A DNA stretch of 64,000 nucleotides from an uncultured Allofournierella sp. (GCA_944382775.1 CALWNI010000005.1:1-64000), one strand, 5' to 3'. Shown: positions 17,716-27,136, counted from the first letter of the stretch. Numbers and translations: made by a program. Notes: generated from the letters alone by a model not told the origin.

Positions 17716-18390
17716 TTATTCGGAAGCACTTGTGCTGTTAGAATTGCTTTGTTCCTCATCGGCTTGCAGCATCGGTTGCTTGTCATTGCTGCTCATTTGA
17801 ATGATTACCGCATAAGATGCATTGGTTTCATCGGGCGTAACGATTAAAATATCGCCCACTGCAATTTGTTCCAAAGAAGCTTCTTCGCTCTGCGGACCGG
17901 CTTGCTTTGTAACGCTTGCATTGCTCAAATCCAATTTAATGGTTTCATCGCCTGCCACAAAACCAGAACCTCCTCCCATCATAGGGCCGCCTTTTTTATC
18001 CTCTGCCGGGACGCTTGCTCCCTCTTCATTTTGAGGCATTTCGGGGCGTTCTCCATCTTCCATTTGCGGCGGCTCTTTGCCTTCCGGCATGGAATCTGCA
18101 TTCACGTCGGCGGGTTCACCTGCTTCTTGTGGCGGTTGGCCCGATGCATCTCCTCCAGTTTGCGGCCTCTCTTTTTGAGAAAGTTCTCCTAACTGAAGGG
18201 TAACGTTCGTGCCATCAATTGCAGTTACTTGGCCTATATAGGAGTTTTCCATCATGTCTTCTATCATATCTTGCCCTTGTGAAACACTGGTGGTTTTATC
18301 TGAAGTACCAGCTTGAGAAGTTTCATTTGTACAAGCTACCAAAGAAAATAGTAGCACAACACTGCATACCAGTGCTAAAGCTCGTTTCAT
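17716..18390 (-). CDS. Secreted lipoprotein of unknown function
   Basis: This 224-residue protein has a clear lipoprotein signal (MKRALALVCSVVLLFSLVAC) with the lipobox cysteine at about residue 20. Two short beta-rich segments (SYIGQVTAIDGTNVTLQLG; ETIKLDLSN...VGDILIVTPDE) resemble the OB-like DUF5666 pattern. They flank a low-complexity middle rich in E, P, G and M (PPQMEDGERPEMPQNEEG, GGPMMGGGSG). I do not recognise a family. The ATG at 18390 has AAAGGTG 8 nt upstream. Its promoter region carries three 11-bp-spaced TTTCA repeats, so a PhoB/OmpR-type response regulator probably controls it. The same Met-rich style appears in the CARDB protein at 1.6-3.1 kb. Confidence 0.75.
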   Translation of the reverse strand: MKRALALVCSVVLLFSLVACTNETSQAGTSDKTTSVSQGQDMIEDMMENSYIGQVTAIDGTNVTLQLGELSQKERPQTGGDASGQPPQEAGEPADVNADSMPEGKEPPQMEDGERPEMPQNEEGASVPAEDKKGGPMMGGGSGFVAGDETIKLDLSNASVTKQAGPQSEEASLEQIAVGDILIVTPDETNASYAVIIQMSSNDKQPMLQADEEQSNSNSTSASE

Positions 18391-18447
18391 ATACAATTCA
18401 CCTTTCTAATGTTAATGGTTCGTATTCCTTATGTGATTGCTTTTCTA

Positions 18448-18490
18448 GCATATCGTATAAATCTGAAAAACATCTGAAACTCTTGTGAAA
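18448..18490 (-). promoter_or_regulatory. Three 11-bp-phased TTTCA repeats and -10 of the lipoprotein gene
   Basis: On the minus strand TTTCA occurs at 18490-18486, 18479-18475 and 18468-18464, exactly 11 bp apart. A -10-like TATACG (18459-18454) or TATGCT (18453-18448) follows. Direct repeats at 11 bp overlapping the -35 are typical of OmpR/PhoB-class activators. No response regulator is encoded in the window. Confidence 0.55.
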
Positions 18491-18525
18491 AATACGTGAT
18501 AACAAAAAGATAAAACCGCAATAAA

Positions 18526-18558
18526 AATAGACCCGGCTGAACTTCAACCGAGTCTATT
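18526..18558 (-). terminator. Terminator of the M60/cohesin-like operon
   Basis: AATAGAC and CCGG pair with CCG and GTCTATT around a short loop, and a T-rich tail follows on the minus strand. Confidence 0.7.
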
Positions 18559-18571
18559 AAAAATATACGAA

Positions 18572-20035
18572 TTAGTTGCCGTTACGACGACGAATTACCA
18601 CTACCGCAGCAATTACAACAACCAACAGTACAATAGCTACAATACCAGCTACCGGAACATTGGAAGTGCTTTCAGAAATTACTACAGAAGTAGTTGCGTT
18701 TACAGGCTGGCTTGCATCTGCATTGGCATTGTTTGTTTTAATTGCCAAGAAGTAAACAGAGCAGTGGTCCAAAGACAGCGAAACCATGCCGTTTGCATCG
18801 GCAGTTACTTCGCTTACCAGTTCTGCATCGCCATTTTCAGGCTGGTAGTACAACTCTAAGGTTTTGCCTGCATAAGCAGCCTTGTCTAGCTGAAGCTCCA
18901 AAGTAGCCTTGCCAGGCAGGGTTCCGCTGTAAGCAGTTTCAAATGCAATATAGTCGTTGCCCTCTAGAAAAGATTCAATCTTTTGTTTGATGGAATCCTT
19001 TACAGCAAACTGAATTGCACTGTTAAAGCTGTTGCCTACAACCGAAGAATCGGTAATATCGGCAGCCTTGAAGTTCCAAGTGTAACCATTGCCACTCAAA
19101 CGCAGAGTGGTGTTTTCTGCATCTTTCAGCAGAGCGAATGCTTTTGCATCTACAATTGCCTTATTGGTTACATCAAACTCAACAATACCGCCTTGCTCCT
19201 TAAATGCTTTTTCAACATCGGAAGCAGTGTATTCACCTGTACCGCTGATTGCAGCTTCCTCATTGGGGGCAGCAGTTGTACCAGGTACTGCAGTTGCATC
19301 AGGTGCTACAGTTGCTCCAGGTGCAGCGGTTGCACCGGGCTTTGCAGTCGGTGCGGTGGTTGCACCGGGCTTTGCAGTCGGTGCGGTGGTTGCACCGGGC
19401 TTTGCAGTCGGTGCAGCAGTTGCGCTAGGCTTTGCAGTGGGTGTTGCGGTTACGCTAGGTTTTGCAGTCGGTGTTGCGGTTACGCTAGGCTGACTGGTTT
19501 CCTGAGGCGGTTGAGTTGGCACAACAGCGGTTCCGGCCTCAATGTTGGCGGTAACTGCTTGCATGCTCATTGTTTTTAAGTTTGTACCACCAGAAAGAAT
19601 CTGTAAGCTGTCTTCGCGATCGCCAGTGGTAATGGATAACTTAATGTAGTCGCCTGTGTTGCTAGTAACAGAAATGTTACCTAAATCCACACTGCCATTG
19701 GTAAACAGACCATTTTTAGCGCCTGCTACATAAATTGTCAATGTATGTTTTTCCTGATTATAGCTGTATCGCTGAATGGTACCAGGCAAATTTTCGTTAA
19801 AAGTAAAACCTACCTGCGCTTGATTGAGTGAGCCAACGGCTACCTGTACATCAAGAATCATTTGTAAAGCAGTAACGCCCTCTCCAGCAGCTTGATTCTG
19901 AAGAGAAACCGAAACGCTCGCTTGATTACCATTTGCTTGAATCGATGCAGCTGCTTCCGATGCAGCAAAGATCTGCATCGGAAGCGCTAAGATCATCATT
20001 GCAGCCACAATCAGACGTTTAATCTGCTTGTTCAT
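18572..20035 (-). CDS. Membrane-anchored surface protein with cohesin-like domain
   Basis: The product (487 residues) has a signal peptide (about 1-24) and a beta-sandwich domain (about 26-165) with cohesin-like spacing. That domain contains a VSVSLQNQ opening strand and the segment TLTIYVAGAKNGLF, then a VDLGNISV closing strand. Next come a PT/PGAT repeat linker (about 170-250), a second domain (about 255-430) ending in ELYYQPENGDAEL...LDHCSVYFLAIKT, a pattern seen beside cohesins in Ruminococcus-type surface proteins, and a C-terminal membrane helix with RRRNGN. It starts 29 bp after the M60 protease gene, which has a dockerin, so it may be that protein's cell-surface receptor. The cohesin call rests on pattern only. 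Confidence 0.6.
   Translation of the reverse strand: MNKQIKRLIVAAMMILALPMQIFAASEAAASIQANGNQASVSVSLQNQAAGEGVTALQMILDVQVAVGSLNQAQVGFTFNENLPGTIQRYSYNQEKHTLTIYVAGAKNGLFTNGSVDLGNISVTSNTGDYIKLSITTGDREDSLQILSGGTNLKTMSMQAVTANIEAGTAVVPTQPPQETSQPSVTATPTAKPSVTATPTAKPSATAAPTAKPGATTAPTAKPGATTAPTAKPGATAAPGATVAPDATAVPGTTAAPNEEAAISGTGEYTASDVEKAFKEQGGIVEFDVTNKAIVDAKAFALLKDAENTTLRLSGNGYTWNFKAADITDSSVVGNSFNSAIQFAVKDSIKQKIESFLEGNDYIAFETAYSGTLPGKATLELQLDKAAYAGKTLELYYQPENGDAELVSEVTADANGMVSLSLDHCSVYFLAIKTNNANADASQPVNATTSVVISESTSNVPVAGIVAIVLLVVVIAAVVVIRRRNGN
19305..19490 (-). repeat. 30-bp tandem repeats coding for the PTAKPGATTA linker
   Basis: About six imperfect 30-bp units, two of them identical in sequence, encode ten-residue PTAKPGATTA or PTAKPSVTAT units. 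The array lies in frame inside the cohesin-like gene. Near-identical neighbouring units suggest recent slippage or recombination. Confidence 0.85.
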
Positions 20036-20064
20036 GGAGAATCTCCTTGTCCAGTGGTTGCTTA

Positions 20065-23000
20065 TTAAGATTGAGAATCGGAATTAATTGTGATGCTGGG
20101 CAGTTCGCTAGGTACAGTTACCCACAAGGAGTCACTTACCATACGCTGACCCTGGTTGGTTTGTGCATTGTCTACACGGTACAGCTCTACACGAACCTTT
20201 TCAGGCAGAACTGCCTCGGGAGAAATCCAGTAAACCCAACGTCCATCGGAAGTGTTTGCCAGATCGCCCTGATCGGGAACTTCAGCCAAGATAATTTGCT
20301 CGGAGCTACCCTCGCCGTTCTCGCCGTAGCCTACAATCTTGCCATCCTGGTCATACAGAATTACAACGTTGTAAGCGGGGTTACCCTTGTAAGAACCGAT
20401 AAATACGATGGAACCTGCAGGAATCTTGCCGCCTTCGCTATCGTATACATAGTCGCTCTCCAAGATACCAATACTATCCTCAGCAACCATTTCTACATTG
20501 TCTCCGGTGGGGCCCAATACATCCAGCTCTGTTACATTTACAGAGGTTGCACCAGTAAAGGTGATACGCATTGCAGTAGCACTGCTGGTACGCATCCAGC
20601 CATCTTCGGTTACAAAGTAAACAATGGTAGAACCAGTTTCGGTAATTTCGGTTACATTGGTGGGAACAGTTACCCATTCGCCATTTTCACACAATTCTAC
20701 CGTAAAGGTACCTGCCGGAACTTCCTTGCCTTCGTTCAAAGTGAACTTAAAGCCGGTTACATCCAGTGCCTTATTAAACTGCATGGAAATGGTGGGAGTA
20801 CCATTAGCAACAACACCTTCAAATGTGGTTTCCATGCTATTGTCAAAGGCCATAGAAATTGCAGACTTAATGGTTGCACTGTTATTAGCACCGGGGTTAT
20901 AGCCGTTATCGGGGTTTTCCTCGTCCGGAATAACCTCAACGTCCTGCTCAGAGGTCATGTTGGTGGTTACAGTCCAATCCGTCTTATCCTGACTACCGTC
21001 ATGAGAAATCTTCATGGGCTCCAGAACCAGAGTGTTTGCACGGTTCTGATACTGGTCAATTGCTACTACATCATAAGTGAATACACGGTTATTGATGGTA
21101 GTAATAGTGTCGGTAAAGGTTGCGCTACCGTCTTCGCTTGCCAAAACAAAGCCAACGGTTTGACGCTCTTCTTTACCACCGGAAATAACGGTACGATTGA
21201 TTTCGTAACCCAACAATTCACTGGAAGTGGAATCGGGCTTGATATCTACCTTAACCTGATTTTGTGCCAGGCCGTTCATATCATTGCCCTTGGTAACAGT
21301 TACTTCATCGCTGGACAGTACATCCTTACCGATAAAGTTTGCACCATCGGGATTCTTAATGCGATAGTCTTGTGCACTATCTTTGATGTAGTAAATTGCA
21401 CGGGTTTCTTCGGGGAACTGAGCCATGTAAGCAGCAGTTTCCGCATTGGGAACCATACCCCAACGAGTGAAGAAATCAGTCAAATTCTTCTGTGCAGCAG
21501 CACTTGCCAAACGCATAAAGTTCTGCTGAGAATCACCATTCAAGGTAAGTGCTACACCGTTTTCTTCTGCCTTAGGTGCAGAGGACGGAGTACGAGCATA
21601 GCTATCTACGCGAGCATAGAACAAGCTATTGAACAAATCACTGTAATTATCAAATGTTTTGTACGGATAGTAATTGTCGTATGCCAAGCGCAGCTGCCAG
21701 TACATAACCAGCTGAGTGAATACATCGCTGGAAGCACCAACTGTGCCGGAAGTTACCTTGTCGTAAACAGCATTGTAACCAAAACGTACAGAGCCATTTT
21801 CATAAGTAGCAAGCTGCGAGAAGTAGTTGTTGGTTACTTCGGCAACTGCATAGCTACCCTGGTTAATATCGTGACCAATTTCGTGGGCAATACCCCAACC
21901 GAAATAGTTACCGGAAATATAATTGCCCAGCTCATCGGATACAACGGGGCTACCCTGTACTACGCCAGGAACAGATCCCCAACCTACACCAATATGGTTA
22001 CCAGCAGCATACATAAATGCACCGGCAAACATACGATGATAACGAATGTTCAGATGCTGAGAAGGAGTGCGGTTAACCACATCAGGAGCGTTTGCAATCA
22101 GGCCCTTATGCTGGTAGAACAGAATCATCATTTCATCCATAGCCAGCATAGACTGATTCAGTCGTTCTGCCTTTTCAGCTACGGTTCCGCTACCCAGACC
22201 TGCCAATACCTGCTCTGCCGACAAGGACAGCAACATGTAATCGCCCATCAACTCGGTAGCACCCAAGATGCACTCTTCTTTGTTGTAATCGTAATGAACG
22301 CTTGCATTGGAGCTGTTTTGATGCAACTCGTTATGCAGATTTTCCAGATTTGCTACATAGCTTTCCAGCTGCTCTACATAAGTGGTAACACGCTGCATGC
22401 GCTCTTCGTGATTGGTGGTGTCATCCAAGCCGTACAGATCCAGAGTAGGAATACGGGTTCCGCCTACTACACGAACACCGTACTTGCTTACGTCATTCTT
22501 TGCACCATAGCGGATATACAGAGAACCACCATGTTCAAAGTCTTTGCTTACAATGTCGGGGATAACAATGGTGTTTTCGCCAACCTTTAAGCGGGTAAGT
22601 TCTTTTACAAAATTACCAGATTCCGCATTGTACTGGGTTGCAACCAGATACAAGTCGGTATTATCGCCAGCCTGCAGCAAGGGGTTACCAACATAAATGG
22701 TAATCTCTTCACCGGCAGCAGCGGTAATGCCCAGAGGCTGCCAGGGGTTCAAACCTGCAAAGCCCAAGGAATTATCATTATGGCCGTTTACGGTTGCACC
22801 AATTGCCTTAATGTGCTGTACTTCTGTCAGGTTTGCACTGTTTTGATAAATCTTGATTGCAGTATCCAGCTCACGCTGTAACTGGTCATGGTTGGGATGC
22901 TTCTCGTTGGATGCCGAATCCGGAGTATTCAAACGAGTGTTCAGTGCATCCAAGGTATCTTGGTCTACCTCAGGGCGCAAGGTGGTATGATAATCGTCTG

Positions 23001-25671
23001 CGTACAACGCCATGATATTATCATAAATGCTATCATATCCGTAGAAACGCATTTCGGCAACTTTCATGCCCCAAATTGCGTAGTTATTGGTAAAGCCGAT
23101 CAGAACCTTGCTGGTATTAACTTCCTTCGGCAAAGATACATAGATATAACGGCGCTTATTGCTGTCTTGACGAACGCTTACGCGGATGCCGCTAAGAGCT
23201 TGCATCTGACCGGTCTCTTCGTTCTTATACCAGAAACTTGCACTGCTGATGCTGCCATTTTCAGGCTCAGCAAAAGCAAACGCACCAATAGCTTGAACTG
23301 CATCAAACTCTACTGCAATACCCCAGTGTCCGTTATGGTAAATGGCACCAAAGTCCCAGTCACCTGTGTAGAAGTAGCTTTCTTGAGTGTTATCAAAAAC
23401 GCCCAAAGCAGTTGTATCACTATCCAGAGGACTATTTACCATATAGCCGTTACCAACATAGGAAGCACTTGCAATATGATTGGTCAAAGCACCTGCTTCG
23501 TTTGCGGTGTTAATCAGCTTATAAGAGGGCATCCATGCGGGCAAAATGCTCTGAGTGGTTGCCACAGAAGGAATGGAGTACTCACCGTCGCCCAGGTCGT
23601 TTGTACCATAAACAACAATTTCGTACTTAACATTGTCTTCCAGGTTTTCAATTCGATAGCTATTTTTGGTTAAACCAGTTACAGCCTGAACATATTCACC
23701 CTTACCCTCTTCGGTAACCTTGCGGTACAGAACAGTGTAACTGTCGGTATCATCCATGTCTTTCCAGCTTACGCTGATTGCACGGTATGCGCCAACTGCC
23801 TCAACGTTATCCGGAGCTGCAGGCAGCTTGGTAGCCATAGGACGAACGGTAATGCTATCGCTGTAACCGCTCTTCCATTCGCCGTTCACAGACTGAACAC
23901 GAACGGTGTAATCGCGATTGTTGATCATCTTGGAGCCGCCCAAGTTGCTAACAACCAGCTGATTGTTTGTGCTGCGGACTACTACAGTTTTATTACCGTC
24001 CTTAGTAGGTCCGGAAATTTCAACTTCGTAAGCAGTAACGTTCAAGCACTGTTTCCAAGTTAAGGTGAATTCCTTATCTCCTGCAATGCCGGTCAGCTCA
24101 GTGGGGATGTCCATCTCAGGCTCAGGAATGCGGTTTTCCATACCGTTCAAGAACTCAACCTTGGAAATTTCGGCCAGGTTGTTGCTCTGGGTTGCGGTAA
24201 TGGTCAGAGTAACCTTTTTAACAGCAATCTGCTTACCAAAGTTTACTTCCAAAGAACCGTCGCTCTTGCGCACAACAGTAGGTGTGCTGGAGAACAAGCT
24301 AATCAAAGAGAAAGTGCGAGCCTTGCTCTCATCTTGGATTTGTGCTTCTACGGTTTTTTCCACACCATCTTCAATGTAGGTTACAGTAATAGTACCCTCA
24401 GTGATGGTATTTTCACTTTCGGCGGGAGATTGGATGGTCAAACCTTCCATAACGGGCAGATCTTCTTCTGCAACGTCTTCGGTTGCAGCAAAGTTGAAGT
24501 CTACTGCAACTGCGTTTTCTTTGCTAATGGGTGCGTCATTTGCAGGTGCCAAAGTAACGCTGCCGCCATCGTTAACCAAAGCTTCGATTTCACCCTCAAC
24601 TTTGGTGTTTTCGTTTACTACCGGCTTTGCCAGGTTGTCGGCAATGCGGGTTTCTACAGTAGAACGAACATCTGCAACCTGGCTTTCGTTTTCATCCAGG
24701 TTTGTAGCCAGGTACTGCATATCGATCAGGTTAACGACACCATCACGGTTAAAGTCAGCCAAATCAACAGTGCCGTTTTCCATTGCATTAACAACGGCAT
24801 CGGCGTCTTCGCCATTCAGCTTTCCATCGTTGTTGGCATCGCCTACACGCAGGAAACCGGGATGTGCCTGATCTGCATTATAGCCGTTCAGTTCGCCAGT
24901 GTACAAAGTAACAGTGCTGTACACACCATTCTTTACTTCAATGCCCTGAGTGTATGTAGCAAATCCTTGTGCGGATACAGTCAACTGATAGCTACCGCTG
25001 GTCAAATCCGCCAATTTAATGGTAACAGAAGATGCGTCACCTTCTTGATTTGCAGCCAGACTGCCGCTGTTGCGTGCAATCTCTTCGCCATTTTGCGACA
25101 ATACTGCGGTGAACAAAACATCCTGTTCAATTGTCATAGCTGCACGTACATTTACGTTTACAGCTGCAGTACCGTTGCTAACTTCGGGCTTGCTTTCTTC
25201 TGTTTGATTGTTGTCTTCCTGCTCTTCGCCAGCTACTTCGCTGCTTACAGCAGAGCTATCCTCTGTTGCTTCGCTGGAAGAAGCTACGCTGGATGCTTGG
25301 CTGCCGGATGCGCTTGCTACGCTGGACGCATCGCTTGCTGCCTGGCTTTGAGAGGTCTCCGATGTTTGTTGTTCTTCCGAAGAAGACACGGTGTTTTCAG
25401 AAGTTTTATCTTCTGCCGACTCAGAAGAAGCGATGCTTGCATTGCTGTCTTCTTGTGTAGAAGAAGCCTGCTGACTGGACGCTGCATCTAACAAAGGCAG
25501 CGAAGCAGAGCCATTGTCTGAAGTTGTTTGCTCTTCGGGCAAAACAACACTGGTCACTACACTGTTATCTGCTGCAGCCACTGCAGGCAAGACAGCCTGA
25601 CTGGTAACAGACAGCAACATGGTAAATGCCAGTAAATAGGCAATGAACGACTTCATGTTGTGATTTTTCAT
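20065..25671 (-). CDS. Large secreted M60-like zinc metalloprotease with dockerin, FnIII and carbohydrate-binding-like domains
   Basis: The 1868-residue protein has a signal peptide (about 1-33) and a serine-rich low-complexity region (about 35-160). A type I dockerin lies near 270-335, with two calcium loops starting GDANNDGKLN and DFNRDGVVN. Two FnIII domains follow (about 520-705), a galactose-binding-like domain (about 715-880), then an M60-like peptidase domain (about 990-1470) with the zinc motif HEIGHDINQ near 1260 and a downstream glutamate in AVAEVTNN. A C-terminal F5/8-type C-like domain (about 1590-1735) and a final beta-rich domain complete it. M60-like enzymes cut mucin-type O-glycoproteins. 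There is no LPXTG or C-terminal anchor, so attachment may be by the dockerin. Confidence 0.82.
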   Translation of the reverse strand: MKNHNMKSFIAYLLAFTMLLSVTSQAVLPAVAAADNSVVTSVVLPEEQTTSDNGSASLPLLDAASSQQASSTQEDSNASIASSESAEDKTSENTVSSSEEQQTSETSQSQAASDASSVASASGSQASSVASSSEATEDSSAVSSEVAGEEQEDNNQTEESKPEVSNGTAAVNVNVRAAMTIEQDVLFTAVLSQNGEEIARNSGSLAANQEGDASSVTIKLADLTSGSYQLTVSAQGFATYTQGIEVKNGVYSTVTLYTGELNGYNADQAHPGFLRVGDANNDGKLNGEDADAVVNAMENGTVDLADFNRDGVVNLIDMQYLATNLDENESQVADVRSTVETRIADNLAKPVVNENTKVEGEIEALVNDGGSVTLAPANDAPISKENAVAVDFNFAATEDVAEEDLPVMEGLTIQSPAESENTITEGTITVTYIEDGVEKTVEAQIQDESKARTFSLISLFSSTPTVVRKSDGSLEVNFGKQIAVKKVTLTITATQSNNLAEISKVEFLNGMENRIPEPEMDIPTELTGIAGDKEFTLTWKQCLNVTAYEVEISGPTKDGNKTVVVRSTNNQLVVSNLGGSKMINNRDYTVRVQSVNGEWKSGYSDSITVRPMATKLPAAPDNVEAVGAYRAISVSWKDMDDTDSYTVLYRKVTEEGKGEYVQAVTGLTKNSYRIENLEDNVKYEIVVYGTNDLGDGEYSIPSVATTQSILPAWMPSYKLINTANEAGALTNHIASASYVGNGYMVNSPLDSDTTALGVFDNTQESYFYTGDWDFGAIYHNGHWGIAVEFDAVQAIGAFAFAEPENGSISSASFWYKNEETGQMQALSGIRVSVRQDSNKRRYIYVSLPKEVNTSKVLIGFTNNYAIWGMKVAEMRFYGYDSIYDNIMALYADDYHTTLRPEVDQDTLDALNTRLNTPDSASNEKHPNHDQLQRELDTAIKIYQNSANLTEVQHIKAIGATVNGHNDNSLGFAGLNPWQPLGITAAAGEEITIYVGNPLLQAGDNTDLYLVATQYNAESGNFVKELTRLKVGENTIVIPDIVSKDFEHGGSLYIRYGAKNDVSKYGVRVVGGTRIPTLDLYGLDDTTNHEERMQRVTTYVEQLESYVANLENLHNELHQNSSNASVHYDYNKEECILGATELMGDYMLLSLSAEQVLAGLGSGTVAEKAERLNQSMLAMDEMMILFYQHKGLIANAPDVVNRTPSQHLNIRYHRMFAGAFMYAAGNHIGVGWGSVPGVVQGSPVVSDELGNYISGNYFGWGIAHEIGHDINQGSYAVAEVTNNYFSQLATYENGSVRFGYNAVYDKVTSGTVGASSDVFTQLVMYWQLRLAYDNYYPYKTFDNYSDLFNSLFYARVDSYARTPSSAPKAEENGVALTLNGDSQQNFMRLASAAAQKNLTDFFTRWGMVPNAETAAYMAQFPEETRAIYYIKDSAQDYRIKNPDGANFIGKDVLSSDEVTVTKGNDMNGLAQNQVKVDIKPDSTSSELLGYEINRTVISGGKEERQTVGFVLASEDGSATFTDTITTINNRVFTYDVVAIDQYQNRANTLVLEPMKISHDGSQDKTDWTVTTNMTSEQDVEVIPDEENPDNGYNPGANNSATIKSAISMAFDNSMETTFEGVVANGTPTISMQFNKALDVTGFKFTLNEGKEVPAGTFTVELCENGEWVTVPTNVTEITETGSTIVYFVTEDGWMRTSSATAMRITFTGATSVNVTELDVLGPTGDNVEMVAEDSIGILESDYVYDSEGGKIPAGSIVFIGSYKGNPAYNVVILYDQDGKIVGYGENGEGSSEQIILAEVPDQGDLANTSDGRWVYWISPEAVLPEKVRVELYRVDNAQTNQGQRMVSDSLWVTVPSELPSITINSDSQS

Positions 25672-25699
25672 CCTTTCCTAAAAAACTCTATATAACAGC

Positions 25700-25720
25700 A
25701 AAAAAGCGCTATAAAAGCGC
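25700..25720 (-). terminator. Short hairpin with T run ahead of the M60 gene
   Basis: On the minus strand GCGCT-TTTAT-AGCGC is followed by six T. It lies about 175 nt past the radical SAM stop and within the likely leader of the M60 gene. It could end the upstream transcript or act as a leader hairpin; the 5-bp stem is weak. Confidence 0.4.
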
Positions 25721-25788
25721 CTGTATTAACAAATAAATACAAGACCGTATTTATTTATCAATATTAATTGCTATTTTTTGTATTACAT

Positions 25789-25817
25789 ATTATATCAGTA
25801 GTAATTCAAAAAATCAA
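25789..25817 (-). promoter_or_regulatory. Putative promoter of the M60/cohesin-like operon
   Basis: On the minus strand TTGATT and TATAAT are separated by 17 bp. The predicted leader is about 110 nt and includes the hairpin at 25700-25720. Confidence 0.55.
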
Positions 25818-25895
25818 TATTGTTTCTTTTTCAAGAACACATACACGATATTTTTGTGTGTTCACACAAAATATTTTAAACAGAATTAAATTTCA

Positions 25896-27029
25896 CTAAC
25901 ACTTTCTCATATAATTCGCAATTCTTAACTGTTGTTGCAGCTGTTTTAGTTTCGGTTCTGCATATGCAAAAAAATGTTGATACGCTTCACAAAAGATATG
26001 GCGGGGCTGTACTGCGTTGATTGGCTCCCAATATCGCCTGCAACCGCCACGACATAATCTAAACCAACGGCAATCTTGGCAGGCGGATTTCAACTGTATT
26101 GATTGTTCAATAAATCTAATTTGACTGCGTTTTACTTCAATGTCTTCAAAGGAATCCGTTATAAGATTGCCCAGGCAATATTCATCCAGCATATAAAAAT
26201 CACAGGGATAAACGCTTCCATCGGCTTCTACTACAAATTGACGACTGCATATCCCCTGCATTTCGCAAGCTTCCGGCTGCTGACCATTTAAAATAGCCAG
26301 CAGATTCATAAAATAGCGATTGTATTCCAGGTTTCCTCGCTTTGCTTGCTGATACCATAAATCAAACAATGTTTTTAAGTGGGTTTCAAACCCTTTTGCA
26401 GTTAATACACAGGTATTTTCTTGGATAGCTTCTTCCAACCCAGACAAACACGGAATGTATTGTTGATATCGCAAATCGTTACGCTGAAAAAAACCATAGA
26501 TTTTATTGGTATGGCGTGCCGATTGTTCGGTAATCACGGTGAGAATATTAAATTCAACCTTATGCTTTTTCAAAAGCGAAATGCTACGCATTACCTTTTG
26601 GTAAGTTCCCTGCCCCAGTGCATCCACTCGGTTGGCATCGTGGATTTCTTTGGGGCCATCCAAAGAAACTCCCACTAAAAAATTGTTTTGTGCAAAAAAT
26701 TCTGCCCATTCTTCGTCAATGGCATATCCATTGGTTTGTAAACCATGCTGAATGATTACCTTGTTGACATTCCATTTCTTTTCAAACACCAAAGCAGCAC
26801 GAAAAAAATCCAATCCTGCCAGTGTGGGCTCTCCACCTTGAAACAAAAAGGTACAGCTTCCCTGTGCAAACGCCAACGAGCGTTGAATGACTGCTTCCAG
26901 TGTTTGTAAACTCATTGTTCCATAACATGCCGTTGTACGATGCTGCATTTCATCCACATAAAAGCAATATCGGCAGTGCATATTGCATGCCCCTGATGCA
27001 GGTTTTAGCATAACATGAATTGGCGGCAT
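25896..27029 (-). CDS. Radical SAM/SPASM enzyme, anaerobic sulfatase-maturase (anSME) type
   Basis: This 377-residue enzyme has the radical SAM motif CNMHCRYC (CX3CX2C) near residue 14, and the anSME-typical FLFQGGEPTLAG and VGVSLDGPKEIHD. A C-terminal SPASM region has clustered cysteines (CSRQF, YPCDFY, CQDCRWFRLCRGGC) for two auxiliary clusters. Such enzymes oxidise a Cys or Ser to formylglycine in sulfatases, or modify peptides. No sulfatase is in the window; mucin sulfatases elsewhere would fit the neighbouring M60 protease. It is on the same strand as the M60 gene but about 225 bp away and probably separate. Confidence 0.87.
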   Translation of the reverse strand: MPPIHVMLKPASGACNMHCRYCFYVDEMQHRTTACYGTMSLQTLEAVIQRSLAFAQGSCTFLFQGGEPTLAGLDFFRAALVFEKKWNVNKVIIQHGLQTNGYAIDEEWAEFFAQNNFLVGVSLDGPKEIHDANRVDALGQGTYQKVMRSISLLKKHKVEFNILTVITEQSARHTNKIYGFFQRNDLRYQQYIPCLSGLEEAIQENTCVLTAKGFETHLKTLFDLWYQQAKRGNLEYNRYFMNLLAILNGQQPEACEMQGICSRQFVVEADGSVYPCDFYMLDEYCLGNLITDSFEDIEVKRSQIRFIEQSIQLKSACQDCRWFRLCRGGCRRYWEPINAVQPRHIFCEAYQHFFAYAEPKLKQLQQQLRIANYMRKC

Positions 27030-27067
27030 ATTCCTTCCCCCTTTTCGTGCGATTCTGTCTGATTCCT

Positions 27068-27096
27068 ATTATAATACATCGCATTTCTTCTTTGAA
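27068..27096 (-). promoter_or_regulatory. Putative promoter of the radical SAM gene
   Basis: On the minus strand TTCAAA and TATAAT are separated by 17 bp, starting just after the ileS terminator. Confidence 0.45.
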
Positions 27097-27100
27097 TAGA

Positions 27101-27136
27101 AAAAAACCGTTTTGCAAAATGCAAAACGGTTTTTTC
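27101..27136. terminator. Terminator of ileS
   Basis: AAAAAACCGTTTTGC pairs perfectly with its complement around AAAAT, with T runs on both strands. It lies about 30 bp past the ileS stop. Confidence 0.92.

Noticed and set aside
19305..19490. Second possible repeat array of CRISPR type
   Set aside because: Tandem, spacerless, coding for a proline/threonine linker.
20047..22590. An 847-codon open frame on the plus strand
   Set aside because: It is antisense to the M60-like protease, lacks a ribosome-binding site, and its translation is cysteine- and isoleucine-rich without any family feature. It is a shadow of the opposite frame's codon use.
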